64,000 bases of DNA from Streptomyces sp. ALI-76-A (lineage in GTDB: Bacteria > Actinomycetota > Actinomycetes > Streptomycetales > Streptomycetaceae): NCBI RefSeq assembly GCF_030287445.1, contig NZ_JASVWB010000001.1, positions 1 to 64,000 on the forward strand, in the 5' to 3' direction. Positions 15,810 through 25,900 of the stretch are shown here, one piece after another. Position 1 is the stretch's first letter. Each line of letters opens with the position of its first letter. The position numbers were made by a program, and so were the translations under genes. Below the pieces are notes generated by a model, which was not told where the DNA came from, did not search any database, and worked only from the letters and a program-made list of their open reading frames with translations.

Positions 15810-18092
15810 GTGCAGTTCATCGTCCTGCCCGTCCGCGGGCGGCCCGTCTCCCCCGTGCCGGGGCAGGCCTTCCTGGTTCGGAACGACTGGGATGACTACA
15901 GCTTCAAGACGACCTTCCTGCTGCTCTGCGTCGGTCCGGGCGGCGAGATCAGGGAGATCGGCGGGGTCAAGATCGGCCGATTCGGCATGACGGGGCCGGC
16001 CAGGACGCCGCTGCCAGAGGACTTCGAGACCCTGGACGGGGCCTTCTTCTCGCTCGGGCTGCGGGACACCTACTACGAACGGCTGCGTGAGCTGGGTCCC
16101 GATCTGCAGCGCACCGTGCTGCGGGCTCTCAACGATGTCTCCTTCGATCTGGATCTCTTCTCCCGTGCCCGCACCGAGAGCGTGATGGGCACGTCCCTGC
16201 TCCGGTCCGTTTCCGTCGATACCGTCGTCGGCCGTTTCAGGGGCAGCGACATACCCGCAGGGCCGCCGGCGGCCATCACCGACGTCACCCGGCGGCACTT
16301 GTTCGACGCGCTGCGCAGCACGGGGGCGAGCTGGTCGGGCAGCCTGGACGAGGTCACCTTCCTGCGCAGGCTGTACGACTTGGACGGCCTGAAGAGCCAT
16401 GACCCGCGGTTCACCACGGCCGAGCGCGACATCGTCCAGCACCGCTACAACAACCCCGAGGACTGGGAAGACGACTGGGTCTTCGGCGACGACCGCTTCG
16501 GGCTCGCCGACGGCTCCGACGAGGTCCTGCTCCGCTTCCTCGCGGAAATGCTGCACCCCGCCGTGCGGACGGACCCCGTCGAGGTCCAACGACTGCGGGC
16601 TGTGGTCAATGATCGTCTGGCACCCGACGGCTACGAGCTCGCCGAGGTTCGCACGGTCAGCGGCTACCCGGTGTACGAGGCCCGCCGGATACCGGCACGC
16701 CCCGGCACCCCCCACCCTGCTCCCGCAGCCGCCCCGCCGGCCGCACCATCCGGCCAGGACGCCTACGCCGCGGTCCGCCGCGCCGCTCGCGGCGAGCGCA
16801 AGGACTACGCCTGCACGCGTGAACCGGTCCCGGATGGAGGCCAGGCGGACGTGTTCGAGGCGACCCACAAGACCCTCGGCACGACCGTCGCGTTGAAGAA
16901 GCTGCACAGCAAGTACCCGGTCGAACGCCAAGTGGCGCGCATGCGGCGGGAGATCGAGATCGGTCAGCTACTGGACGGTCTTCCCCACGCCATGCCGATT
17001 CTCGACTTCGGCGCCGACCACACCTGGTTCGTGATGCCCTGGGCGGACGCGACCGCCGCACAACGCCACGAGCTGCTGCGGGAACCGGCCGAGCTGCGCG
17101 CCCTGGTCAACGCTCTGGCATCGGTGCTGGCCGCCGCGCACGAGCACGGCTGGCTGCACCGCGACATCAAACCGTCGAACATCCTGTATTTCAACGGCCG
17201 TTGGACACTCGCCGACTGGGGCATCGTCCGCCGGCCGCGCGGCCAGACCACCAAGGTAGGGCGCACCGGCCTCTACATCGGCACCGAGGGCTTCGCCGCA
17301 CCGGAACTGTCCGGAACGCCGCACGAGGCCACGGCGTCCAGTGACATCTACAGCATCGGCAGAGTCATCGCCTGGGCCCTCACCGGCAAGCTGCCGGAGA
17401 CCAACCTGCCGCTGATGCCCCCTCCTGGCCCGTGGCGCACCATCGTCCGCGCCACCACCCACCAGGATCCGCAACGCCGCCCCCAGACCGTCAGCGACCT
17501 CCTCGCCCTGATCGAGCGCGAGCATGCGGTCATCCCCGAAGACCCCCTCCCGGCCGCCCAGACCCTGCTCCAAGCCGCCGGCACCGGCGACTCGGCCGCC
17601 GTCGACACTCTGCTGACCCTGGTCGGCGACCACCCCGAGGACTATGAACTCCACGTCGGCGTACTCGCCCACCTCGACACACGGCAGGCGGGACCGGCCC
17701 TCGCACGAGAACCCGCCCAAGCTCACGACCTACTGCGCGCCCTGGCAGAGCACGTCGACGGAGACGACACCCACATCGTGCAGTTCGGCGCAGCTGCGAG
17801 GGTCGTGATCTGGCTGTACGGCATCTGCTCCTACGCCGCCGACCACCGCGACTGGGACCTGCTGGAGGACGCCGCCCACACCATGTGCACCTGGGACGGC
17901 GCCTGGGACCAGTGGAGCGCCCAGGACAAGATCGTTTCCTGGCTGCGGGCTCTGAAGAGCGAAGCCGCATCTGTCATGGCCGCTGTCCTGCGTGAGCACC
18001 CGGAATCCGCCCAGCACTTCAGCCACATCGCCGACGACCGCACCGCCGACCCCCGCATACGCCAGGCATTACGCACCAGCGCGGCCACCTGA
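15810..18092 (+). CDS. AbiJ-NTD-like / Ser-Thr kinase fusion (760 aa)
   Basis: The start is the GTG preceded by GGAGGAACT. Residues about 155-295 (DEVTFLRRLYDLDGLKSHD, then WVFGDDRFGLADGSDEVLLR and VNDRLAPDGYEL) resemble the AbiJ_NTD3-type domain found at the front of abortive-infection proteins. A proline-rich linker leads to a Hanks kinase with ATP lysine K363 (VALKK), HRDIKPSN (D452, N457), a DWG in place of DFG (469-471) and APE (497-499). A ~220-residue helical C-terminus follows. No membrane span is seen, so it is cytosolic. Standing behind a toxin-antitoxin pair and near Wadjet, it is a candidate phage-defence kinase; that role is inferred. Confidence 0.8.
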   Translation: MQFIVLPVRGRPVSPVPGQAFLVRNDWDDYSFKTTFLLLCVGPGGEIREIGGVKIGRFGMTGPARTPLPEDFETLDGAFFSLGLRDTYYERLRELGPDLQRTVLRALNDVSFDLDLFSRARTESVMGTSLLRSVSVDTVVGRFRGSDIPAGPPAAITDVTRRHLFDALRSTGASWSGSLDEVTFLRRLYDLDGLKSHDPRFTTAERDIVQHRYNNPEDWEDDWVFGDDRFGLADGSDEVLLRFLAEMLHPAVRTDPVEVQRLRAVVNDRLAPDGYELAEVRTVSGYPVYEARRIPARPGTPHPAPAAAPPAAPSGQDAYAAVRRAARGERKDYACTREPVPDGGQADVFEATHKTLGTTVALKKLHSKYPVERQVARMRREIEIGQLLDGLPHAMPILDFGADHTWFVMPWADATAAQRHELLREPAELRALVNALASVLAAAHEHGWLHRDIKPSNILYFNGRWTLADWGIVRRPRGQTTKVGRTGLYIGTEGFAAPELSGTPHEATASSDIYSIGRVIAWALTGKLPETNLPLMPPPGPWRTIVRATTHQDPQRRPQTVSDLLALIEREHAVIPEDPLPAAQTLLQAAGTGDSAAVDTLLTLVGDHPEDYELHVGVLAHLDTRQAGPALAREPAQAHDLLRALAEHVDGDDTHIVQFGAAARVVIWLYGICSYAADHRDWDLLEDAAHTMCTWDGAWDQWSAQDKIVSWLRALKSEAASVMAAVLREHPESAQHFSHIADDRTADPRIRQALRTSAAT

Positions 18093-18353
18093 AGCGGCCG
18101 GTGAGATGTTTCCGAGTCGAGCGGGATCGGCGGCCGGTCTCAAGGTCCAGCCGCCCCTCCGGTGCCGTTGCGGACACCTGGGGTGTCAGGCGGGGCGCGC
18201 CTGAGGAGGACGGAATGAGGGCTGAGCCCCTTCATGAGGACGGCAGCGTGATGGCCAGCGCTGCTCTCGGGCCGGCTCCGCTCGCCAGTACAGTCGTGAA
18301 GGGCGTCAAGCCACTGGGACTGGATGGGCGCCCCTCACGACCGGTGAAAGACC

Positions 18354-19748
18354 TCAGTCCTCCGGCTCGCGCGGGACGGAACGGGAGAAGAACTCCTTCG
18401 CGACCTGCCCGTCGAGCCCCCCGTTCGTAGTCGCGGACCGCCGCAGCGCTTCGCCCGTCATCTGGGCAGGGATGCCGAGCTGCGTGTCTGCCTCACCCAT
18501 GATCTCGCCGACGTACCACTGGGCCGAGGTCGGGAAGTGCTGGATGAACCAGCCGAGCATCTTCGCCAAAGGCACCGACAGGATGAGGTCGAAGGCCTTG
18601 AGCTGGCCGCCCCGGCGTTCACTGACGCGCAGCGAGGTGGCGAAGTCCTCCAGGACGGCGTGGCGGATGGTCGGTCCGAGGGCGTCGGTCGGGATGATCC
18701 GCCTGAGGCTGTCGGCGACCTCGAAGGCCAGTTGGTCGGCCACCTCCCGCACGGACGGCTCGTTGCGATGGCGCAGGGCCCAGCGCTTTCGGATGTCCGG
18801 GCGCTTCCACAGGAAGCTGAAGAAGGTCTCGCTGAAACGGTCGCGGATCTGGGCCGCCCCCGGAGCAAGATGGTGCCGGTCACCGGCCGACATGGCATCC
18901 CTCAGCCCCTCGGAGGAGCGGCGCCGGGCCTCCGTCCAGTCCTCGGCGACCGGGCGTGACCACTGGGCCCGTCCGCCGACGGTCGCTTGGGGCAGCGGCA
19001 CGTCGTTCTCGCCTCGGGAGATGTAACCCCGCAGTGTGGAGGCCGTGATGCCGCCCAGTTCGGCCATCTCGGGCACGCCGAGCAGCCGGTCCCCGGCGAG
19101 TTCGGGACTGGCCAGGTCGACGACGCACTTCTCCAGCGGCAGGGGATCGTCCTGTTTCTGGTGGTGCTGCGCCCACCGGGTCAGGTCATCGAGCCAGTCC
19201 TTGGGCGCCGCGGTGGCCGGGTCGAACGTGGCGACCTTGTGCACGTGCGCGCGGTCCGGGTGGGCGCGGCCGTCGAGCATGTCGTTGGCGTGGACGGTGG
19301 CCGTGGCGCGGGCTGTGTGGCGTGCGTAGTCCTCGGTGACCGGGTCCCAGATCTGGCCGGGCCGGTACCAGGCGTCGCCGTCCCACCAGTAGCCGCCGGC
19401 CCGGAAGAGCAGCGGCGCCCCCGTCCAGTAGGTGTGCAGGCTGGCGGTGTCCTGGTCGCGCAGCAGGAGCACGGTGCGGCCGTGCTCGGGGTGGTGGCGG
19501 ACGGCCCAGCCCAGGTGATGGGCGATCGGGTCGGTGGTGAAGGCCAGCCATCCTCCTTCGCGGGAGGTGTCGCACCGGCCCCACATGCCTTCGCCTTTGT
19601 TGCGGCCGACTGCCTCGATCGCGTCGGGGCCGTCGTCGAGCGGCAGGTGCGAGTCGTCGACGAACGGCAGGCCGGGGACCGGGTGGTCCGTCCGCAGCCC
19701 GTTGGCGAGCGGACGAATGTCGTAGACCAAGGACTTCCCCTTCTCCAT
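18354..19748 (-). CDS. Hypothetical protein with an AlpA-like helix-turn-helix (464 aa)
   Basis: The centre of the protein (about 222-270: [49 protein letters not shown]) is a MerR/AlpA-type DNA-binding helix-turn-helix with wing. The N-terminal 200 residues ([37 protein letters not shown]) and the helical C-terminus match nothing I can name. It may be a regulator or plasmid maintenance protein. An inverted repeat just upstream suggests autoregulation. It is divergent from the Wadjet operon. Confidence 0.6.
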   Translation of the reverse strand: MEKGKSLVYDIRPLANGLRTDHPVPGLPFVDDSHLPLDDGPDAIEAVGRNKGEGMWGRCDTSREGGWLAFTTDPIAHHLGWAVRHHPEHGRTVLLLRDQDTASLHTYWTGAPLLFRAGGYWWDGDAWYRPGQIWDPVTEDYARHTARATATVHANDMLDGRAHPDRAHVHKVATFDPATAAPKDWLDDLTRWAQHHQKQDDPLPLEKCVVDLASPELAGDRLLGVPEMAELGGITASTLRGYISRGENDVPLPQATVGGRAQWSRPVAEDWTEARRRSSEGLRDAMSAGDRHHLAPGAAQIRDRFSETFFSFLWKRPDIRKRWALRHRNEPSVREVADQLAFEVADSLRRIIPTDALGPTIRHAVLEDFATSLRVSERRGGQLKAFDLILSVPLAKMLGWFIQHFPTSAQWYVGEIMGEADTQLGIPAQMTGEALRRSATTNGGLDGQVAKEFFSRSVPREPED

Positions 19749-20195
19749 TTAGCGCTGTAGTTGGCTACAACACTTTCGATGCCCATTGGTACACCACTTG
19801 CAAACACCTCGATACAGCGTTTTCAAGTCAACATTGCGCAGCGGGCGTTGGGACGGCCTCCGGGTCACGCCGGAGGGGCAGAACGCTGCCGTGCCGCAGC
19901 CGTTGTCCCCATGGCTCCCTCCCGCCTCCATCTGCTCCCCTCGGGGGCGGGCCGGGACAAGCGCCGCCCCGGCGCGACTGCGACAGGCGGGCCGCCGCCG
20001 GGGTCTCGAGGCGTTGCGAGTTGCGGAGCGGCTCCGCCATTGGCCTGCGGATGAGCTTCCGGTTCCGGTCCCGGGTGCGGGCGCGATCCGGTTCGGCTGC
20101 GGCTCGGGAAGTGCTGACACTGAGCCGCAGTCCGATTGTCAGTGGTCGCATTTACTCTCTCATCGGACATATCGGTCATCGGTTGGGAGGTGGTT
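19749..20195. promoter_or_regulatory. Divergent promoter region of the Wadjet operon
   Basis: The gap holds TGTAG-TTGG-CTACA at 19756-19769, seven bases upstream of the minus-strand start, a likely operator for the helix-turn-helix protein. CCTCCGG/CCGGAGG at 19857-19876 forms a second small hairpin. No gene is supported here. Confidence 0.45.
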
Positions 20196-21755
20196 GTGGG
20201 TATCGCGGTTCCGGAGGTCCCCGCAGGCGACAGCGAGACGGACTGGGTGGTGGAGGGCTGGGCCGATGCGGGCATGGCCGCGGGAGATCCAGCACGGGTG
20301 GTGGGCTATGTGCTCAGTCCGCTGCGCGGGCAGTACCTGGCGATCATGGAGGTGCTCGAGCAGTCGGTCGACCATCTGACCCCGGCGGAGGTTCGTGCGG
20401 CGCTCGCCGCAGAAGGGACGGAACTGCCTCTTGCCACGGTGACCACGCGGCTGCGTGCGCTCAGCGACACCTTCCTCGCCGCCTCAGGCCGGCCGGACTC
20501 GGAAGTCGAGCGGTGGCACGAGCTGAACGGTGCCCGCTGGCGCTACAGCGCGACCCCGCGAGGACGACAGATGCAGCGCCTGTGGACACAGCTGGCCAGC
20601 GACGGTCTCGTGCCACGGGAGATCCCCATGGACGGGCTCTCCAGGATCCAACAGGCGCTGGCCGCCATACACGGCGATCAGTCGTCCAACGCCGCTCTGT
20701 CGGAGCTGGCGGGGCAGGTGTTCGTCGAGCACGACCACCTCGACGGGGCTCTGGTGGGCCAGGCGGACATGCTGGCGCAGCTGGCCGACCGCTTCAATCT
20801 GGACCTGCGGGCGACGGGTGAGCTGAAGCAGCTGATCCTGGAGTACGCCACGCATGTGGTGGTCCATCTGGATGCGGCGGTGGTCCGCATCCATGCGGAG
20901 CTTGTCCGGCTCCGGCCGCGGTTCGCCGAGCTCGCGGCAGCGCGGCGCGGTCAGTCTCCGGCGGGGGCGCTGGTGGCGCGCGGGGTGCTGGCGCCGGCTC
21001 GGGGGCTGCGGGCAGCTGACTGGGAGCAGTTGCTGGGGTGGTTCTCGCCCGGGAGCGGCAAGGCGGCGCGGTTCGGGCTGCAGTTGGTGCGGGCGATTCC
21101 GATGCTGCATGCCAATCTGCTGCGGCATCAAAGCGTGGGAGGGCCGGCGACCCTGCGGGCGCGGGCGCTGTCGCTGGCGGTTGCCTGCCAGGATCCGCAC
21201 CACGGGCGGGCGGTGCTGCGCCAGGCGCTGGCGGACAGGCCGTGGACGAAGCTGCATACGGTCGCGGAGGCCGACACGAGTGAGGTGGTGTCGTGGCACG
21301 AGGGTCCTCGGGTGGCGGCGCTGGCGATGCTGCGTGCGACCGGGCAGAGCTCGGCCCGGGGGGCCGTGACGGGGCGCAAGCCGCGCGATGAGAGTGAGGC
21401 GGTGCGGCGGCGTGCGGAGCGCGAGGCCCGGCACGGCGCTGCGGTGGCGGAAGTCCTGGCCGGGGCAGGCCCGTTGTCGGATGCGGCCTGCCGGCTGGCG
21501 CTGAGGGCGGTCATGGCTGCCGCGCGGGCGCTGGAGGACTCGGCGGGGCGCATCGGTCAGGCTGAGGGAGTCGGGTGCACTCTGGTGGCCGCTGCGGGGG
21601 TGGTGGGGCGGGTCGAGGGGGTGCGGTGGTCGGTGCTGGTGCCCGGCCGGAGGGTGCTGTTTCATCCCCCTGTTGCGGTGGCTGCCGGGCGGGTCCCGGC
21701 GGGCCGGCGGGCCGAACCGGCAAAGGTGGCCGTCCTGGTCGAGGCTGCCCGGTGA
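20196..21755 (+). CDS. jetA: Wadjet type II JetA (DUF2397)
   Basis: First gene of a four-gene cassette in the order DUF2397, DUF2398, TIGR02680 SMC-like, DUF2399. The start is the GTG preceded by GGGAGG. Near the N-terminus LSPLRGQYLAIMEVLEQSVD and the winged-helix-like TPAEVRAALAAEGTELPLAT are kleisin-like features of this family. The C-terminal part is alanine/arginine-rich and helical. In Wadjet, JetA is the kleisin bridging the JetC motor and recruiting JetB. About 519 residues, the usual size. The stop overlaps jetB (GTGA). Confidence 0.87.
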   Translation: MGIAVPEVPAGDSETDWVVEGWADAGMAAGDPARVVGYVLSPLRGQYLAIMEVLEQSVDHLTPAEVRAALAAEGTELPLATVTTRLRALSDTFLAASGRPDSEVERWHELNGARWRYSATPRGRQMQRLWTQLASDGLVPREIPMDGLSRIQQALAAIHGDQSSNAALSELAGQVFVEHDHLDGALVGQADMLAQLADRFNLDLRATGELKQLILEYATHVVVHLDAAVVRIHAELVRLRPRFAELAAARRGQSPAGALVARGVLAPARGLRAADWEQLLGWFSPGSGKAARFGLQLVRAIPMLHANLLRHQSVGGPATLRARALSLAVACQDPHHGRAVLRQALADRPWTKLHTVAEADTSEVVSWHEGPRVAALAMLRATGQSSARGAVTGRKPRDESEAVRRRAEREARHGAAVAEVLAGAGPLSDAACRLALRAVMAAARALEDSAGRIGQAEGVGCTLVAAAGVVGRVEGVRWSVLVPGRRVLFHPPVAVAAGRVPAGRRAEPAKVAVLVEAAR

Positions 21756-22993
21756 GCGCGGTGCTCGGCGGCGTGTGCGGCCGACGGCTGGTGGAGGACG
21801 AGCAGGAGGTCGTCGCGGCGCTGGTGCGCCGTCTGCGGGTGCAGACCTGGCTGATCGGCGGGCGGGACGATGAGCTCATCGAAGCGGTGCACCGGCATGC
21901 CGCGGCGGTGCGTGCGGTGCTGGAGGCGCTGGGCTGCATGCTGACGGTCGAGCCGGATCTGGTGCGCGTGCACGTGCCCGTGGAGCCGGTCGGTTTGATG
22001 TCCGGTGGTGACGCCCCGGAGGGGGTGTGGTTCTGGCTGACGGTCGCCGTGCTGGAGGGTCTTCCTCCCAGGGCGCGGCTGGGACAGGTGGTGGGCGCGG
22101 TGCGCTCGGCCGCCGCGGAGGCCGAGATCCCGGTGACGCAGTCGCAGCCCGAGCTGCGTGCGCTGGTCGCCGGGCTGAGGATGCTGTGCGAGCGCGGAGT
22201 GCTGAGTGAACTCGAGGGCCGCGTCGACGATCTGATGGACGGTGCGCAGGATCCACCGGTGCTGCTGAAGATCCACCATGCCCGCCTGCTGCACCTGTTG
22301 CCGCGCAGTGTGCCGCTGGATGACGAGGGGCAGTGGGCCTGTGACCCGGGGCGGGATCCCGAGGGCTGGCTGCGTTCACTGCACCGGCCCGGCGACGAGG
22401 CGGTGCGGGTGGTCGGCATGCTCGCCGACCGGGCGGTCGTCCACGTCTGCGACCTGGACGAGGCGGAGCAGCAGTGGTTCAGCACCCGGCTCGCCCGCGA
22501 AGGGGCCCGCGTGGCCGAGACGTTGGGGCTGCACCTGGAGCACCGGCTGGAAGGCGCCAGCCTGGTGGTGCCCGAAGACATCAGCGACGCCCGGGTGCTG
22601 GGACCGTTCCGCTTTCCCCACCGGCAACAGGGCGGTTCGGGCACCGTCCGGCACGCCACCTTGCTCCTCATCGACTACCTGACCGGCGAAGGCGAGCGGG
22701 GCGGACCGACGGCTCCCGACGAGGGCTGGTGCGGCGCCGCCGCGTCCGCGGTGGTCCGCCGCCTGGGTGAGCTGGCGGTACGGCACACGAGGTGGCGGGG
22801 AGAGTACCGGCAGCGGCCTGAGCAACTGGCCGGTCAGATCCGGACGCTGCTCGAAGGGGCCGATCTGCTGCGTGTGGCCGCGGGCTATGAGGACTGGTGG
22901 TGGCTGTCCCCCGCGGCGGCCCGCTGGACGGTCGTCGCTCACGACGGACAACTGACTGACCCCCTGGACAGTGCAGGAACGGAGACGCGATGA
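21752..22993 (+). CDS. jetB: Wadjet type II JetB (DUF2398)
   Basis: 413 residues starting at a GTG that overlaps the jetA stop. The N-terminal RRLVEDEQEVVAALVRRLRV and later FWLTVAVLEGLPPRARLGQV follow the DUF2398 pattern, with tandem winged-helix-like regions expected of a KITE subunit (WLRSLHRPGDEAVRVVGMLA; ATLLLIDYLTGE). Its role is to bind the kleisin JetA and help load DNA into the SMC-like complex. Its stop overlaps jetC (ATGA), so all four proteins are made in concert. Confidence 0.87.
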   Translation: MSAVLGGVCGRRLVEDEQEVVAALVRRLRVQTWLIGGRDDELIEAVHRHAAAVRAVLEALGCMLTVEPDLVRVHVPVEPVGLMSGGDAPEGVWFWLTVAVLEGLPPRARLGQVVGAVRSAAAEAEIPVTQSQPELRALVAGLRMLCERGVLSELEGRVDDLMDGAQDPPVLLKIHHARLLHLLPRSVPLDDEGQWACDPGRDPEGWLRSLHRPGDEAVRVVGMLADRAVVHVCDLDEAEQQWFSTRLAREGARVAETLGLHLEHRLEGASLVVPEDISDARVLGPFRFPHRQQGGSGTVRHATLLLIDYLTGEGERGGPTAPDEGWCGAAASAVVRRLGELAVRHTRWRGEYRQRPEQLAGQIRTLLEGADLLRVAAGYEDWWWLSPAAARWTVVAHDGQLTDPLDSAGTETR

Positions 22994-25900
22994 ACCGGTT
23001 GAGCATCCCTGCCCGGTGGGCCGGCCGGTGGTGTCTGGCCGGTGCGGGGGTGGAGAACGTCGGGCTGCTCCCCCGGGAGGTTTTCGCTTCTCCCTCGGGC
23101 CGGATCCTGGTGACCGGCCCGAACGGCACCGGCAAGACCACCCTGCTGGAGAAACTGTGCCCTCACCTGCTGGACCCCACCACGGCGGCGCACCTCAGCT
23201 CGGGAAAGAACCGGGGCACCACCCTGGAGTTCCTGATGAGAAGCGGCAGCACGGGACGGCGCAGGGTCGGGTACCTCTGGCTCAGCTTCCGTCCGCCACA
23301 GGCCGGTCCCGAGCATGGTGCCGGTGCCGTGCACTACGGGCTGCGCCTGGACTACGCGCAGGGCACCAGTCCGTCGGTGACGCGGGTGGGATTCATGATG
23401 CCCCTCGTGCCCGGCTCGGACCGCGACGACCTGAGCACGCTCAGCCTCGAGGCGTTCACCCAGTACGTCACCGGTCACGGCGGCACCGTCTTCGAGCGCC
23501 TGGACGACTACGTCGCTGATCTCGCCGAGCGCGTCTTCGGCTGTGCTCCTGCCCGGCTTCAGCAGATCGCCCGTCGTATCAAGAAGGTCCGCAACCCCGG
23601 CCTGCTGAGCGATCTGACACCCGTTCAGGCCGAGCAGGAACTGCACGACGTGCTGCCGCGCGTCAGCCCCGAGGTCCTGCGCGTGACGCGGGAGGCCCTG
23701 GCCGCCGCCGAGGCCACCCGCGCGCGGTACCTGCGGGCGGAAAAGACCTCCGCCCTCCTTGAGGACCTCTCGTCGGCCTGGCTGCACTCCTGTGCTCGCA
23801 CGGTGCTGAGCGCAGCGGAGGACGCCCTGGAACACACTGCGGCGCGCCAGCGCGCCGAGACCGAAGCCGGGGAAGCACAGGCGCACGCCGCGGCATCGGC
23901 GCAGGGGCATGCCGCCCTGGCGGCCCTTGTGGAGGAACTCGACGTGGCGGAGGGGGAGACGGCTTCCCGCGCGCAGGCCCTGGAGCGGGATGCGGCCTCC
24001 AGCGACGTGGCCCGTGCCCGCGAGAGGGCCGATGGGTGCGAAGCGGGGCACCGGCAGGCCGAAGAGCTGCTGGAGGCGCACTGCTCGGCAGCGGCGGGCG
24101 CCTCCGGGCGGCTGGAAGCCGCGGTGCGCGGTGTGCGCGAGGTGGTGGAGGGTGTGGCGCGCGCCTGTGCGGACGCGGGCGTGCCCGGTGTGGTGGCCTC
24201 ACCGGTCAGGATGGAGCGCATCGAGCACGCCCCCGTGACGATCGGTGCGCGCAGCTTCGGCCCGTTCACCGAGATCAGCGCCGAGACCTTTCCGGGCGTG
24301 GTGGAGGAGTCGGTGACGGCACTCACGCAGGCGGAACACCGGCTGCGCCAGCGCGGCGCGAACGCCAAGATGCTCGCGGTGGCCCACCAGGGCGTCGAGG
24401 AATTGCGGCAGGAGGGCAAGGAGGCGCGCGCCCGGTCGGACGCCGCCGCCGCGACTGCGGACAGGGCTATCGCGCGGCACCGCGATGCTCACGATGACGC
24501 GCACGCCAAGGTGACCGCTCTGTCCGAGGCCGTACACGGGTGGGCCGTTGGGGCGCAGGCAGTGGTGCGCGCGCCTTTCTTCGACCTGGCAGCCGTCGCG
24601 GACCAGGCCCGGGCATGGGGACAGGATGGGGAGTTCACCGCAGCCGTCCGTGACGCCGCCGCCCTGGGCAAGCGCGTGAGTACCGGTGCAGCCGCCGCCT
24701 CCAGTCGTGCCCGGCAGCGAGCCGAGCACCACCGGCACCAGGCCACAGCCGCCCGGCAGGCCGCAGCCCAGGCGGCCGAGCAGGCCCGGCTGTGGGGCAG
24801 CGGGAAGCTGCCGGCGCTGCCCGGCCCGGCGTGGCTTCAGACGGCCGACGAGGACGAGTGCTTCGCCGTGGCCGTCGACTGGCGCCCGGGCGCCCTGCCC
24901 GCCGGGCCGGGCCGGAACGCGGCGGAAGCCGCCATGGCCGCCGCCGGCCTGCTCTCCGCACAGCTGTCACCGCAGGGCGTGGCTGGCGACGAGGGCTGGC
25001 TGGTGGGGCCCTTGGGGCCGGAACTCCCCCTGGAGGACAGCCTCGCCTCCCTCCTGACAGTCGTGCCCGGCCACCGGCTGGGCGAGGTGGCCGACGCCGT
25101 CCTGAGGCGCATCGGGTACGCGCCCACCGCCGACGACACGGAGAGCGCCGGCAGGCCGGAACTGCTGATCGGCGCCGACGGTACCTACCGCTGCGGTCCT
25201 CTCGTCGCCCGGCCGCCGCAAGCGGTGCGTGGCAGCACACCGGTGGCCTCGCACATCGGAAGGGAAGCCCGGCGCGCCGCGGCCCAGCGGGAGGCCGCCG
25301 CGGCCCAGCGCGAATGCGACCGCTTCGAGCTGGCGGCAGCCCGGCATGCCCGCACCGCGGCGCGGTTCACGCAGTACGCGGCGCTGCTGGAACAGCTGGC
25401 CGACCAGTTCCCGCACGAGCTGTCCCGGGCCGCGTCGCAGGCCGAGACCGTCCGCGCGCAGTGCGCGGTGTCCGAGCAGGACGCCCGTGCCCACGCGTGC
25501 GAAGAGGACAGGCTGGCCCAGGCGAAGGAAGCGCAGACCCGGCGCGCGCTGGCGCAGTGGCGTGAACAGGCCGCCGCCTACGGGCTGCCCGACAGCCTGT
25601 CCCTGGTGCGCGACGAGGGCGAGGCGTCCGTCCGGCGCGCCGACCTCCTCAGCCGGGCCGTCGAGGAGATGCGTGGCGTCAGCGGCCTGCTCGAAGACGT
25701 GCAGGGGGCGGCGCAGACCGCCGGTGACGCACGCCGCCTTGCGGAACGCAGCAGGCGCACCGTCCTGGACAGTTTCGGACAGCTCAGCGATGCGCGGGCC
25801 ACGCTGGAGGCCTGCCGGCAGCGCAGCGGCATGGACGAACTCACCCTCGTGCAGGAGGCGTCCGCTGCCCGGCAGGCGCACACGGACGTGCGGGAGCGCC

